A DNA stretch of 64,000 nt from Protea cynaroides (Eukaryota; Streptophyta; Magnoliopsida; Proteales; Proteaceae). Location: the NCBI GenBank assembly GCA_028583415.1, contig CM053269.1:50001322-50065321 (forward strand), in the 5' to 3' direction. The position numbers and the translations under genes are program-made. The notes beneath the pieces are model-generated. The model worked only from the letters and a program-made list of their open reading frames with translations. It did not search any database and was not told where the DNA came from. Below are positions 24,966-37,500 of this stretch, one piece after another (positions within the stretch are counted from its first letter, which is position 1; every line of letters begins with the position of its first letter).

Positions 24966-27900
24966 CACTCAATTTCTGCCCGCAGGCAACCAAAACCACT
25001 TTTCAATTCATTCTTGCAATTTTCTTCTCCCTTTGAATGGTGTTCGGTTACATGTATTTAAAGGAAAAGACATATAAAACTTAACAAAAATAAAAATGAC
25101 TAAAATGGAAATCTTAATCTTAGATATCCTAATAACTTACCAAACCTATGGTTGCCTATTAAGACAAGAAGAAAACTAATTTAAATACTTAAAATAAAAT
25201 CCTACCTAAATGTTTCATCTAAATTCCTAAAAATAAAAGATTACAATCATTCCAATTAAATACTAGAAAGATTCTAATCCATGCCCATCTTAGCTTGTGG
25301 GCTCGTTGTTGCATTAGAGGGGGGAATTGAAGGCTATCTCATACCTTTCCTTTCACGTACTCCAACTTAGAGCTGCTTGTGTAAGGACCATAACTAATTT
25401 ACTTCTTAACCCCTACGTAACTGCTGGATTCTTTATATTGTATCTGAAACAGGTCAGAGATGATTAAGGATGCAACTTTTGGATTGAACCATTTACCGAA
25501 ACAGGGAGACCGTTTAGTAAATGGTTCGGTTTTGGTTTGGATTTCCAAACCATTTACTTAATCGGTTAGTTTCTGTTTTAAACTGTTTAAACCGTTTAAA
25601 CTGCATTGTCAAGCCGATTCCATACCAGTTAAACCATTTTAAAATGGACTGTTTGAACCATTTAATACCCTTATCAAGTTATCTTATCTTTAACTCTAAA
25701 CAACTAAACTAGCTAAACAGTAAACAAAGGACTTCTAAAGCTTTAAAACAATGATATTTCTTCTTCAGAAAGTTCATATTCAATTCCATGGGGATCATGT
25801 TTTAGTGGAACAAGTGGCCGATTTTCTTTCCAATTTTAAGTTATATAAGGTTTCCGTTATATATTTTTGGGTTTGTATTGGAAAAGTTAAATTTGTAGAC
25901 TTAACATGATTATGTTGCTGTGTTTAGTAGCTTATTCAGTTACATTTCTGTCAGATTCAGACTAATTAGACAAAGTTTGAGTTGTGAAATAATGTGCCAC
26001 AGACCCAAGTATTTATAATTAATAAAATAAGATGATACATTGAACTTGGACATAATGAACCTGGACATTCTCAACACTCCCCCTCAAGTTGGTGCATATA
26101 TATTTGACATGCACAACTTGGACAATAAGAGATGAAATTGTTTCCCTGGGAGCCCTTTGGTGAATATGTCAGCCACTTGATCACCGGACTGAACATGTGG
26201 TACACATATTTGTCCACTATCCAATTTTTCTTTAATGAAGTGGCGGTCAATTTCCTCATGCTTAGTTCTATCATGTTGCAGAAGGTTGTGAGCAATACTG
26301 ATGGCTGCCTTATTGTTGTAGAATAATCTCATTGGTTGGTAATGGGAACACCCATATCCTTGAGTAAACCCTATAACCACAACAACTCACATATACCTTG
26401 TGCCATAGCTCTGAACTCAACTTTTGCACTTGAGTGGGCTACTACATTTTGCTTCTTGCTACGCCAAGTCACTAAATTTCCTCTAATGAACGTGCAGTAT
26501 CCTGAAGTAAACTTCTTGTCAGGAATTCCGGCCCAGTCTGCATCAGTGTAGGCATTAACTTTAAGGTGACCCTGAGGAGAGAGTAATATTCCTCTTCCAG
26601 GAGCAGATTTAAGATAGTGTAATATGCGAACAACAACCTCCATGTGAGATGAATAGGGGTCATGCATGAATCGACTTAGTAAGCTTCGAATGCAATATCA
26701 AGCCGAGTATGAGCTAGATAAATCAACTTTCCAACTAGCCTCTGATACTATTCTTTATCAACAGATACACCAACTTTTTCTTACAGTTTGATATTAGGAT
26801 CAATGGGTGTTTTGCATGGCCGACATCCTAAGAGCCCCGTTTCAGAGAGAAGATCAAGAATATACTTCCTCTGAGTCGGATAGATACCTCTAGAGGAGCG
26901 AGCTACCTCAATTCCAAGGAAATATCTCAACTTTCCTAGGTCCTTGACTTCAAACTCCTTTCCCAGGAAGGTTTTCAGCTGTCTGATTTCTTCAACATCA
27001 CTGTCGGTGATCACAATATCATCCACATATATTATCAGGATGGCAATTTTCTCTCCCTTCTGCTTAATAAACAATGTGTGATTAGCATTGCTCTGTTTGT
27101 AGCCTGCAAAAATCATGGCTCTGTAAAATCTCCCAAACCATGTCCTAGGGGATTGCTTGAGCCCATATAGAGACCGCTTCAGCTTGCACACCTTGCCTCT
27201 AGTAGCAACTGAGGAGAAGCCTGGAGGAACATCCATGTACACTTCTTTAGATAACTCTTCATGAAGAGATGCATTCTTGACATCTAGCTGTTGTAGATCC
27301 TAGTCATAGTGAACTGCACAAGCTAAATTGACACGAATCGTAGTCATTTTTGCTACTGGTGCAAAAGTTTCTTGGTAGTCAATTCCATAGGTCTGTGTGA
27401 AGCCTCTAGCTACCAGTCTTGCCATGTACCTGTCTATAGACCCATCCTCTTTCTGTTTGATGTTGAAAATCCACTTGCACCCAACAGTCTTCTTTCCTGA
27501 TGGAAGGTCAACAAGATCCCATGTCTCATTTTTCTTTAAGGCATTCATTTCCTCAACTATAGCTGCTTTCCATCTCGTATCTGCAACTGCTTCCTACCAA
27601 TACTTGGGAATAGACACAGAAGACAAGGTTGAAACAAAAACAAGATAGGATGGGGACTGAGATTTATAAGATACATAATGAAAGATGGGGTGTTGAGTAC
27701 ATGATCTAATACCTTTTCTAAGAGCAATGGGTAAATCTAACTTAGTGGGATAAACATTACCGGGATGATGTGTCTCATTCCCTGTTTCATTCTTTGGTTC
27801 CAAAGATGGTGAAAGAATGTGTGCAGGTGCGTTGATGGTGGTTGTCTTTCCCTGCTTGAATCTGGTTCAACTGTAGACTTGTAGTTGAGGTGAAGTAGGC

Positions 27901-30900
27901 TCTATTGCTTCCACAGGTACACGAGTAGGACTTGTTTTAGCAGGTGGTGCAGAGGGCATAGGAGAAGGCTCAGGAGGAGGTGGTGTAAAAGGCTCAACAG
28001 AAGGAGGCTCCCCCTGAAGAGGATATGCTGGAGCCATAGGTAGGATAAGAGGACCATCTTCCTATAGTGTAAGCTCCCCATGAAGATGGGATGCAGGGTA
28101 GTAAGACAGATGCTCATAGAAAAGGACGTCCATTGAAACAAAGGTCTGACGGGTAGGGGGATGATAGCATCGGTGGGTCAGAGAATAGCCCAAAAAAAGA
28201 CACCGAAGCCCTCGGGGTTCAAGTTTACTAGGGGACCAATGGTTACGGACATAACACACACGACCAAATATCTTAGGGGGGACAATGTGGGAGACATCAC
28301 CAAGAAGAAGGTGCAAAGGAGCACAATTAGCAAGGACAGGGGTGGGGACATGGTTAATCAGGTAAGTAGCGGTAAGAACAGCATCACTCCAGTATTGGAC
28401 TGGCACATGGCGAGCAAACATCGGTGCACGAGCCATCTCGAGAAGGTGGCGATTCTTCCTTTCTGCCACGCTATTCTGTGCAGGGGTGTCAACACAACTT
28501 GTTTGGTGTATGGTACCATGGTAGCGAGATACATCTGGAAGTCGCTTTCAAGATATTCTCTTCCATTGTCACTTTTTAGAATCTTGACTATAGCTTGAAA
28601 CTGTGTCTTAATCATCTGATGGAACTGATGAAAACATTGAAAAACTTCACTTTTGTGGTGCGTGAGGTATAGCCAAGTAGTTCGAGATTGACAATCAATA
28701 AACGTAACAAACCAACGGTGACCAGAAATTGAATTGGTTCGTGCTTGTCCCCACACATCATAATGAATCAAATGAAAATTAGAATCGCTTTGAGTAAAAG
28801 TAGGACTGTACGAAGACCGAGTTTTCTTAGCCAGAATACAAGCTTCGCAAAAAAATTCGTCCCGTTTATTTTTATTTGCTAAAGACGGAAAAAGATTAGT
28901 TAAAACTAAAAAAGAAGGATGGCCAAGCCTTTGGTGCCATTGTTGAAAATCAGAGTATGCTGAAGGTAGGGAAGTAGACGAGCTTATGGAGGCTAAAGTA
29001 GAAGCTGACAGAGAGAGACCATTCTCAAGTAAGTACAGACCACCCTGCATCCTACCACATCCAATCGTCTTCCTTATTGCCAGATCCTGAAACAAACAAT
29101 AAGAGGGAAAAAAAATGTGACTTTACAGTTTAAAGCAGAGGTGAGAAGGCTAATAGACATAAGATTAACTGAAAATTTAGGAACATAAAAGACAGATTGT
29201 AAAGTTAAAAAAGGTGTGCATTGAATGGAACCAGTTCCCAATACAGAAGTGAGGGTCCCATTAGCAACACGGACATTATTAATTTCAGAAGTGGAAATAA
29301 AATTGGTAAATATGGATGGGTTACTAGTCATGTGGTCTGTGGCGCCTGAGTCAATAATCCAAGGGGTAGAGGTTATTGACACAGAGTGACCATTGGAATA
29401 CATACCTAAGTGGGCAAAATTAGAACCTGGGGAAGGACTAGCAGTAGCAGAGGCAGATGGTGATCCGGTAGCAGACGATGGTTGGAGCAAACGAGTGAGT
29501 GTTTGGAGTAGCTGAGCATCTATGGCCGGTGCTGGGGTTCCTGTGGGAGTTACAGGTTGTCAAGTTTCTGTCTGATGAGCTTGGGCCCCCTTAAAGTTCT
29601 TGGAATGCTACAAGGCTTTGTCACGGAGCTTGGATTCAAAATCAGCCGGCTTACCATGAAGTTTCCAACATGTGTCTTTGGTATGCCATGGTTTTCCACA
29701 GTGCTCACATTTGACTGGATCAGTAGATGTCGTGGGTCCCTTGGAGGATGGAGTACCAGTGTAGAGAGCATATTGAGCAGAGATAGGAGGTGAGAGCATA
29801 GTAGTATGCCGCTGGTCTTCAAGTTGAACCATAGCATAGGCCTGCTCTAAGGATGGCAAGGGTTCCTTGCTTAGGATCTAGGATCGAATCAGATCAAGTT
29901 CAACATTTAATCCAGCAATAAAAGTGTACACCTTGTATTTTTCCTCCCTTTTTTTTGAAAATAGTAGCAACAACCTCACACTTGGCATGAATACAATCAT
30001 AAAAATCAATGGCCTGCCAATGACTTCATAACTGTGTGTAGTACTGAGAGACAGTCAACTCTTTCTGGGTAGTCCCATGAACTTTCTTCTGCAGTGCAAA
30101 AATCAGGGCATCATTTCCAGTTTGAGTGTCCATTGCAAATTTTCAGATCTGGGTAGCAGTGTCTAACAAGAGGTAACCCTTTGCCAGTGCAGGTTCCATG
30201 GAATTGAGAAGATATTGCATGACCAATGAGTTTTCAGCATTCCATTTATCCAATTGAGCACCTGCAGTAGTAGGTTTTGGCGTTTTGCTGTGGTACCAGT
30301 TAGATACCCAGTTAAAACTTGGTAGTGATAGAAAGCTGAGTAGCTCTAGACCACATCAAATAGTTTCTGCCATCGAGTTTGATAGTATTGGTTGGGATGG
30401 TGAGGTTCTCCATCTTGTATGAGTCAGCTTTGGTAGATGTAATCTCTGAAGACGTAATAAGCTTTAAAATTTTTTTATTGGGTACCTGTGGTGTCGTGTA
30501 TTAATCCTTCGGGAAGAAGATAATCTACTTGTAGCAAATAATCAATCCTCAATTGATATAGAGGACTCGAAGAGGGTGCCTGTGTAGATCTTAGAGAAGA
30601 GATCCCATAACCAAGGGATACACAATAACCAAAAATTTTGGAAAAAGTTTTGGGAGATATTTAGATCATTAGAACAATCTCAAGAGAAAGACAAACCCAA
30701 AAAAAAATTACAGCTGGAATATAGGAAGCAAGAAGATAAATATCAACCCCTATGAATGGGGTATATGGGCTAGCGATAGGTGTAGGGATAGGTTTAGGTC
30801 TCGGTTTAGGTTGTTATGGTGTTGGTGATAATGGGTAGGTCTTGGTTTAGTTGGATTGAGGGCTATGATAGGTTTAGGTGGTGGGTTAATGGTGGCGATA

Positions 30901-31467
30901 ATGAGGGATGGGTTAATAAAGGTCAGGGTTTAGTAATAGGTTAATGGTCTCGGTGTTAGGTGTTAAGGGTGGCAGTAGAGTTAAAAATGGATTAAGGGCG
31001 GTAGGTTTAAGATCTGTTATGGAGGAAGAAAGCAGTGATTTAGGGTATGGGTTGAGAGAAGGGAGGCGGGCGGTAGGTGGTGATGGAGTTTGTCAGGGTT
31101 AGGGGGAAAAAAAAAAGAAGAAGAGAAGAGAAGAGAAGAGAAGGAGAGAGAAGAGAGCTAACCTTGCTCTGATACCATGTCAGATTCAGATTAATTAGAC
31201 AAAGTCTGAGTTGTGGAATAGTGTGCCACAGACCCAGGTATTTATAATTAATAAAATGAGATGATACATTGAACCTGGACATAATGAACCTGGACATAAT
31301 GAACCTGGACATAATGAACCTAGACAATGAACCTGGACATTCTCAACAATTTCCAATAAGATAGATACTGTAATTTATTGTTTTATTGGAGAAGTTATTT
31401 AGGTGCACTTTGGGGTCTACAATATCTCCATAAAGAATGAGAGTGTAGGATTGCGTGAAGATATATG

Positions 31468-31502
<35 letters not shown>

Positions 31503-34500
31503 AACTGATTAAAAATCGATGCATTAAACCGTTTATAAATTGCAAGCAAAACCGTTTAATGAAAAACCGTTTAAAAACGGGCAAACCGTAACCGATTACT
31601 AATAGGTTTTGGTTTCAATTTTGACACCGTTTAGTTAATCGGTTTGATTTTGGTTTTACCCTCCAATGCACCACACCGCACCGGACCGGACTGTTTAACC
31701 AATTATAAACCTTTTAACACCCTTAGAGATGATGTATGATCTAAAAAACTCCAATTTCCTTACGACCATTCCAACAAACTTCTTTAGTGAAGTGCTGTTG
31801 AAGCAATATGTGAGAAACTGATTCTTCAATTCTGAAATTTATCAAAGAAAAAGAAAAAAGATTCTGAAACAAAATAAACATGTGGTCAATGACTTGAATA
31901 CTATCTAAATAAGCAGTTTTCTAAATAAGCAGGTGAAAGGAAAATTCTTTGGTAGGAGTGTCTTCCACCCACATTTATGTGTGAGGAAAGTTGAGAAGAG
32001 TCTCAGATTGTCACTTCACTGAGAAAGATCCTGAGCTTCCCTTTTCATGATTTCACCGAGAGACTTTGAGCTTTCTCTTTTCAAAATCCTTCTATCCTAG
32101 CTTTGTCTTGATTTTGTGCCACAGGAACCTATATTGTCATGATATCCTTCTACACTTCTATCCTGTAACTGATTCTTAGTGGTTTTATATCCTCTTCATT
32201 TAGAAGCCTAAGTTTTGTAGCAACTATTGTGTTAAAGACTTAAAAGGCTCCTCTTCAAACCTCCATAACCATCTGGTTGATAAGGTTTTGTTATAGTCAT
32301 TAACTTTTTATTCTCTTTTTCATTTTATGATTAACAAACTTTGTCCTATCCTAGACGATAGATAACGGATCCTTTCATCCTGACCTTGAGTCCCACTGGA
32401 TCTGCTCTAATCTGTTGACCACTGATCTTGGAATACTGAAGTGGCATAAGAAATAATTTGGCGCATTCACTAAATACTAATTTTCCCACCTTTTGAATAA
32501 ATCATTTTCTTAAACATAGAGAACTTCTGAAATTTCTTTGTAATTGAAATTTAATATTGCAAATTTTAATCGTTCCAATCAAATTGCAGCCTCAGAAATT
32601 TTTATTTTTATTAATTTTTTTTTTCCAAATATGTAACCACATGGTTATTATGGAATCTAGGTGAGCCTTGGTAGTGGCCAGCTGCCTTGATGCTCAGGCC
32701 AAGGCAACCAAGGTGAGCGCCATATTATATTTCAGGCTATATTTTCTAGGTATCTGTGGTCTTATAATGTAAATATACAAATGATGTAGGGTTATAAAGG
32801 TCAAAATCTAGAAAATAAGGGGTGGGAGGGAAGGGGGGTTAGAGAAACAAATTAGGGTAGCAATTTAAAATGTTTGAAATTTATAAGATGGCAAGATCAT
32901 CAGCTTTTGGGTCTGGGTGCCTTGGACCTCAAGAGGCGACTTTTTGTCTGGGCATGACTTTGAGAACTATGCTTAACCATTGATTAGAACTGCTCTTGTC
33001 CCAGCCTCATGGCTTTCACTCTTATCGAGCCAGAAAGGGCATGGAGGATGTTGCATTTCTGTAGACCTCCCATATGTTGAAGACAATATGCTTAATTGAA
33101 AGAAAAGGGTAAACTTCGTTTTTGCTTCTTTTATCGCCTTTTATTATTCTAATTATTTTCAAGATCATGTTTACGTGGTCAGCATATGTTAAGTTGGTGT
33201 TCAATATTTTATATCAATTGGAGATGTGTTCGTAAATTCTATGTCAAATTATCAAATAAGGGATGATGCTTCCTATCAGCTCCATCTACTTCACCTTACG
33301 AGAGTCTTTGCGTGCCTGCTTCCACTCCTGAGTGTAATGCACTAGCTTCCTCTCCTGTTGTATAGCCGATAATTTGTCTCCTCGACTTCTTCAATAAATT
33401 TTATTTGGTTGCCTGGGGCTTTTCCTTTGTTTATTGTCTTGGAATTTAGTTGATGCTTAATTGTTTATGGTAGCATGCTTTTCGTTCACTACTGTTCTTC
33501 ATGTCTACGTATAGTTTTTGGTATAAGAATCTTGGCATTTAATGAGCTCTTCTGTTTTTTATGTATCCATGGTTGGTTAGTTGTGATTTTGATTGATTGC
33601 TAGGATTCACTACAAGTGTTCATCCACAGTCATCTTTATTTATTTATTTTTATGTGTTTTTTTCTCCTTTCCTTTTTTCAGGTCATCAGTGAGGATTTGG
33701 GAGTTCTGAAGCAGGTATTGCAAGCTCTGATAATTGTTAACAAATTACTTCTTTTCTTTGCATCTGTAGGCATTCGTCAGTGGCTAATAATGGGGTTACA
33801 GAGGTTGCATGTTGCATCATTCATTAATTGACTGGAGAATATTTAATTAAGGGAGGAGGAGTGCAGGATTGAAATAAAAAAATAGGTCGGATCTCCTTGC
33901 TACTATAATCTTGAGCCATAAAATGGAACAAGGAAAACTACATTTCATACAGAAATTGTTACTAGTTCATCTGAAAATCCAAATAACATGACCCATGGGA
34001 TTCATTTAAAAGACACAACCATAAAAAGATCAAATAATGAAGACTCTTCGGAAGACTCTGCGACCTGAAGTGAACTCACCCTCAAAGACCCAGCTGTGCC
34101 ATTCTAATAAAATATGATAAGAGAAAATTCAAATAGGCCTAAAGATCCCAGCTTACAGCCAAAGGAAACTTCCTCCTGATGCAGGAACATATGCAGAACC
34201 ATATTGATGAATTTGTCTTTCTATTAAAAGTACGAATTTCAATCCAGCAATTTTTAATAATGAGTTGAGAGTATCTTGTTATTTCATGTTAGGAAATATG
34301 GGTCAGAATTAAGCAAAGCAGGTTTCTTTTTTTTTTTTTTTGATTTTTTTTGGAAAAGTCTACTCATTGAGGGGTCATTTAGTTAATGACTAGAAAATGA
34401 CCCCATGCTAACCATGGTGAATGAAATTGTGAGAAGTTTAACTTATATAGTAAAGTAGACAAATATTTAGGACGTATATAACTTTGAATAAGTTAATAAA

Positions 34501-37500
34501 GCTATAGAGTTAGAGGATATACATGTTGCGACTGCAAAATTGAGTTAGAGAAGCTAAAGAAGAATGCAGACAAGATAGTTACAGCTTTTATTGGAATGAG
34601 AAGGCAAGAGAGGATAAATTTAGCTTCTGAAAATGGCCTACAGATTTTATTGGAATAAGGGGGGGAGAGATGTGTTTAACTGCTGAAAACTTCCTACAAG
34701 TTCTAAGCACAACTGAAAAGAAAAGCCTATGTGATTGTGTTAGAATGTGACAAACGGAGAAAGGAGTGAGATGTGAGAGTAAGGAAGAGAGGGGGAGGGG
34801 TATGAGAGAGGGAAAGGGAGGTTGAGAACATGAGTCTAACAGAAAGGAGAGTGGGGAGAGGAATATGAGAGAGTGAGAAAGGGGAGAGATCAAGTAATTA
34901 TAAAATAAAATTTTTTTGAGAGAATATTGGACAGAGATCTACTTTATTAAGTGAATTACTAGGTTATAAGAATTTTTTTTTCTGAGAAAGAATTGTTACT
35001 GTACTAGCCCATTTGGAGTGCATCTAATGGGTAATCTTAAATAGGTTGGATTGTAATTATTGGACATAGTTTGCTTTACTTATCCTACCCTTTTTTGAGT
35101 GATACATAAGATAAAGGTTGTTTCTATTGTGCATGCAAGAGATGGAGGAACAAGAAGATGTGAGGAGAGATAATAGGGTGGTCGTTGATGGCTTGATGCA
35201 TATTAGAAAAGTGTTTGATAAGTGAGATCTAAGTAGATCTATAGAAACTTTTTTTATTTTTATTATTTTTATTTTTTTAAGGGTGAGGGGTTTTTTTTTT
35301 TTTTTTTTTTTTGGGGGGGGGGGGGGGAGGATAGGGTGAAGTGAGTAAAAAAAGAGAGATAAAGAGGAGATCATAGATTGATATTAGGTTAGTTAGTTTT
35401 AAGACACCCAGGGCAAGTGCCATAATTCCAAGAATATTTTCTGTATTTGAGGTATATTTGTCTTTTTGAATCTAGCCTCCTTGATACATAAAGCAACTGG
35501 TCTCTTTGGCATCAAGCCACATTTTGTCAAATATGAATTGGCTTGGCATCACATCGGTGACACCTTGACTTCTATGCTGAAAATCATCTAAGGCAACTCA
35601 AAGCACCAATTGCCTCAGGAACAGGTGGAAAACAACCCACCCCCTTCTAGACCTACAACCATTTTCCCAAGGCAAATAGATAAGTTCCTTATAGTTATGC
35701 CTTTATTATAATTGGTTTGATCCAATTTACGTTATCAATTTCTTATAATGATTAGGTTTTCACTTGCTTGTAATTTCTGATTTCCTTACTGGAAGTTATA
35801 TCTTGAAATTTATGGGGGCACATAACTTCTGGATTTTTTTTTACCTAATTCCATAAGTGGTTTCAGTTTACTGTGACCTTCTCTGGTTATCCTTATTCAT
35901 GCCTATGTTATTTTTTTTTCTTCTGAAAATCCTATTTCTATAATTTATGGAGTTCCTAATTTGGTCCATTTCTATATTGACTTTCATAAGTTCTGAGTTA
36001 TAATGAAACTGGGAAGTGAATGATACAGTACATTTGAAGAGCACAGGGAACAAAGGTGAACAAAAACTAATGTCTGTAAAACAAGAAGGTAACACATAAC
36101 AAAAGGGAGAGACTTTAAGAAGAATTGTATGTTAAACGGTCAATGATACAATTTATTCCTACTGTATCTCTGTGATTTCTGTTTCTTAGTAACTAGGTAC
36201 ATTAAGTTATTCTTTTCTTTATTTGACAGGTTCTAAATGAAGGGCAGGGGTGGGAATCACCTAAGGAACCTTATGAAGTAAAAGCTAGGTATGCTCTCTC
36301 TCTCTCTCTCTGATTGAACTTTTTACTGTATATATAAATGAAATCAAGTTGGCCAAAGGAAAAAGGGTTCCCAAGGAATGCTCAGATATACCATATATTC
36401 TTGTTTCATTTTCTTTTTGCCTTCTCTATTTGTTTGTGTTTGTTGTTCTGCTGCAAATGCAATTTGCCTTATTAAAGATCTTTGGATTTTTATGGAAATC
36501 TGTGATTTGAATTTCCAGGATTTCTGCAAAAACAGGTGATGGGAAAATGATTGTATCACACACAGAAGGTGAACCAATTTCATTTATTTTTGGAAAAACT
36601 GAGGTTGGTAAACTTTTTTCTCTAATTTTTCGTTTCATTTGATGTATTTTTTTTTTTTTTGGAAATTTGCTTCTTAATTTTCAAATAAATACTTTATTCT
36701 GGCCTTTTGAGCTTTATTGGATTCTGCTGTTAGTTATGACTTGAGCGTTATTAGATTATGCTGATTTCTATTGGTCGGTCAACTACTCTCAGTTGCAGTT
36801 CTAGAATTGTTTCTTATTTCGGTTGGGTTTTCTATTTTGTCTTGGCATGTTGGCTTCTTCAGCTTTTGCAATTGAATTCAGACAGTAGTTATGCAGTTCA
36901 CTTTATAAACTGCTTCTACAATTCTTCATATTCATGTGTTTCTATTTTTTTTTTCTTTTTTTTATTTTCTCAGTATGATGTTTGTTATTTCTTGTATTTA
37001 GTTTAGGTACCTAAAGGGCTGGAGATGGGAATTGGAACAATGACACGGGAAGAGAAGGCGGTAATATATGTTACGAAACCATACTTGACTCATTCCACTC
37101 TTTTGCCAGAGGTGGAAGGCTTTGATGAAGTTCAATTTGACGTGGAGTTAGTCCACTTTATTCAGGTATTTCTTGTTAGTCCATATTGTTAATTGGAAGC
37201 CTTGTTTGTTTAGACATTAGGTTTTTAATTGTGTTAAAGTCCTGATAAAGAATCATCAGATTTTGTGGTAATTTTTATGTTGTTAAAATTGAAATATATT
37301 TTTACCATTCATCAAAAAAAAAAAAAAAAAGAAATATTTTTTTACCTAACTCACGTACTTTTATAAAAATGACGTAAATCTTCCCCCTTTTTGGAATTTT
37401 GTTATGAATGTTCTGGTAACAAGTATGTAAAGATGATCAATGGCATAAAAGTATCCAAAATGATTTTGCAACTTCAAGTGCTTCTTTGATGTACTATCAT

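Larger units (their letters stand above)
25949..31348 (-). mobile_element. Degenerate Ty1/copia retrotransposon, complete with LTRs
   Basis: The LTRs (TGTCAGATTC.. to ..TCTCAACA on the plus strand) lie at 25949-26076 and 31178-31348. The 5-bp duplication ATTTC is at 25944-25948 and 31349-31353. On the minus strand the order is LTR, initiator-methionine-tRNA primer binding site, gag, protease, integrase, reverse transcriptase, RNase H, polypurine tract, LTR. This protease-integrase-RT-RH order defines copia. The reading frame is broken by several stops and frameshifts, so it is a dead copy. It inserted into the hAT-type element 25465-31725. Confidence 0.95.
25465..31725. mobile_element. hAT-type non-autonomous element split by a copia insertion
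   Basis: The left end is TAAGGATGCAAC and the right end is TTAACACCCTTA; the complement TAAGGGTGTTAA pairs with the left. GAGATGAT is duplicated at 25457-25464 and 31726-31733. Without the 5.4-kb copia element the unit is about 0.86 kb. Its arms are rich in AACCGTTTAAACGG-type inverted words (25500-25640 and 31505-31640). There is no transposase. Confidence 0.8.
22126..33681 (+). other. PAS1 intron 5 (11.6 kb, GC-AG)
   Basis: The donor reads AAG then GCAAGC and the acceptor TTTTTTCAG. Using it gives the codon-phase-0 join KVK-VISEDLG. Contents in order: degraded repeats with AGCTCAGCTT-like words (about 22640-23440), an LTR-like segment at 24137, the hAT MITE split by a copia element (25465-31725) and a degraded MITE at about 32640. 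No host gene was seen inside. Confidence 0.75.

Noticed and set aside
24577..25036. Overlapping 140- and 79-codon frames on opposite strands
   Set aside because: Driven by GA/TC-rich low-complexity sequence in a possible LTR.
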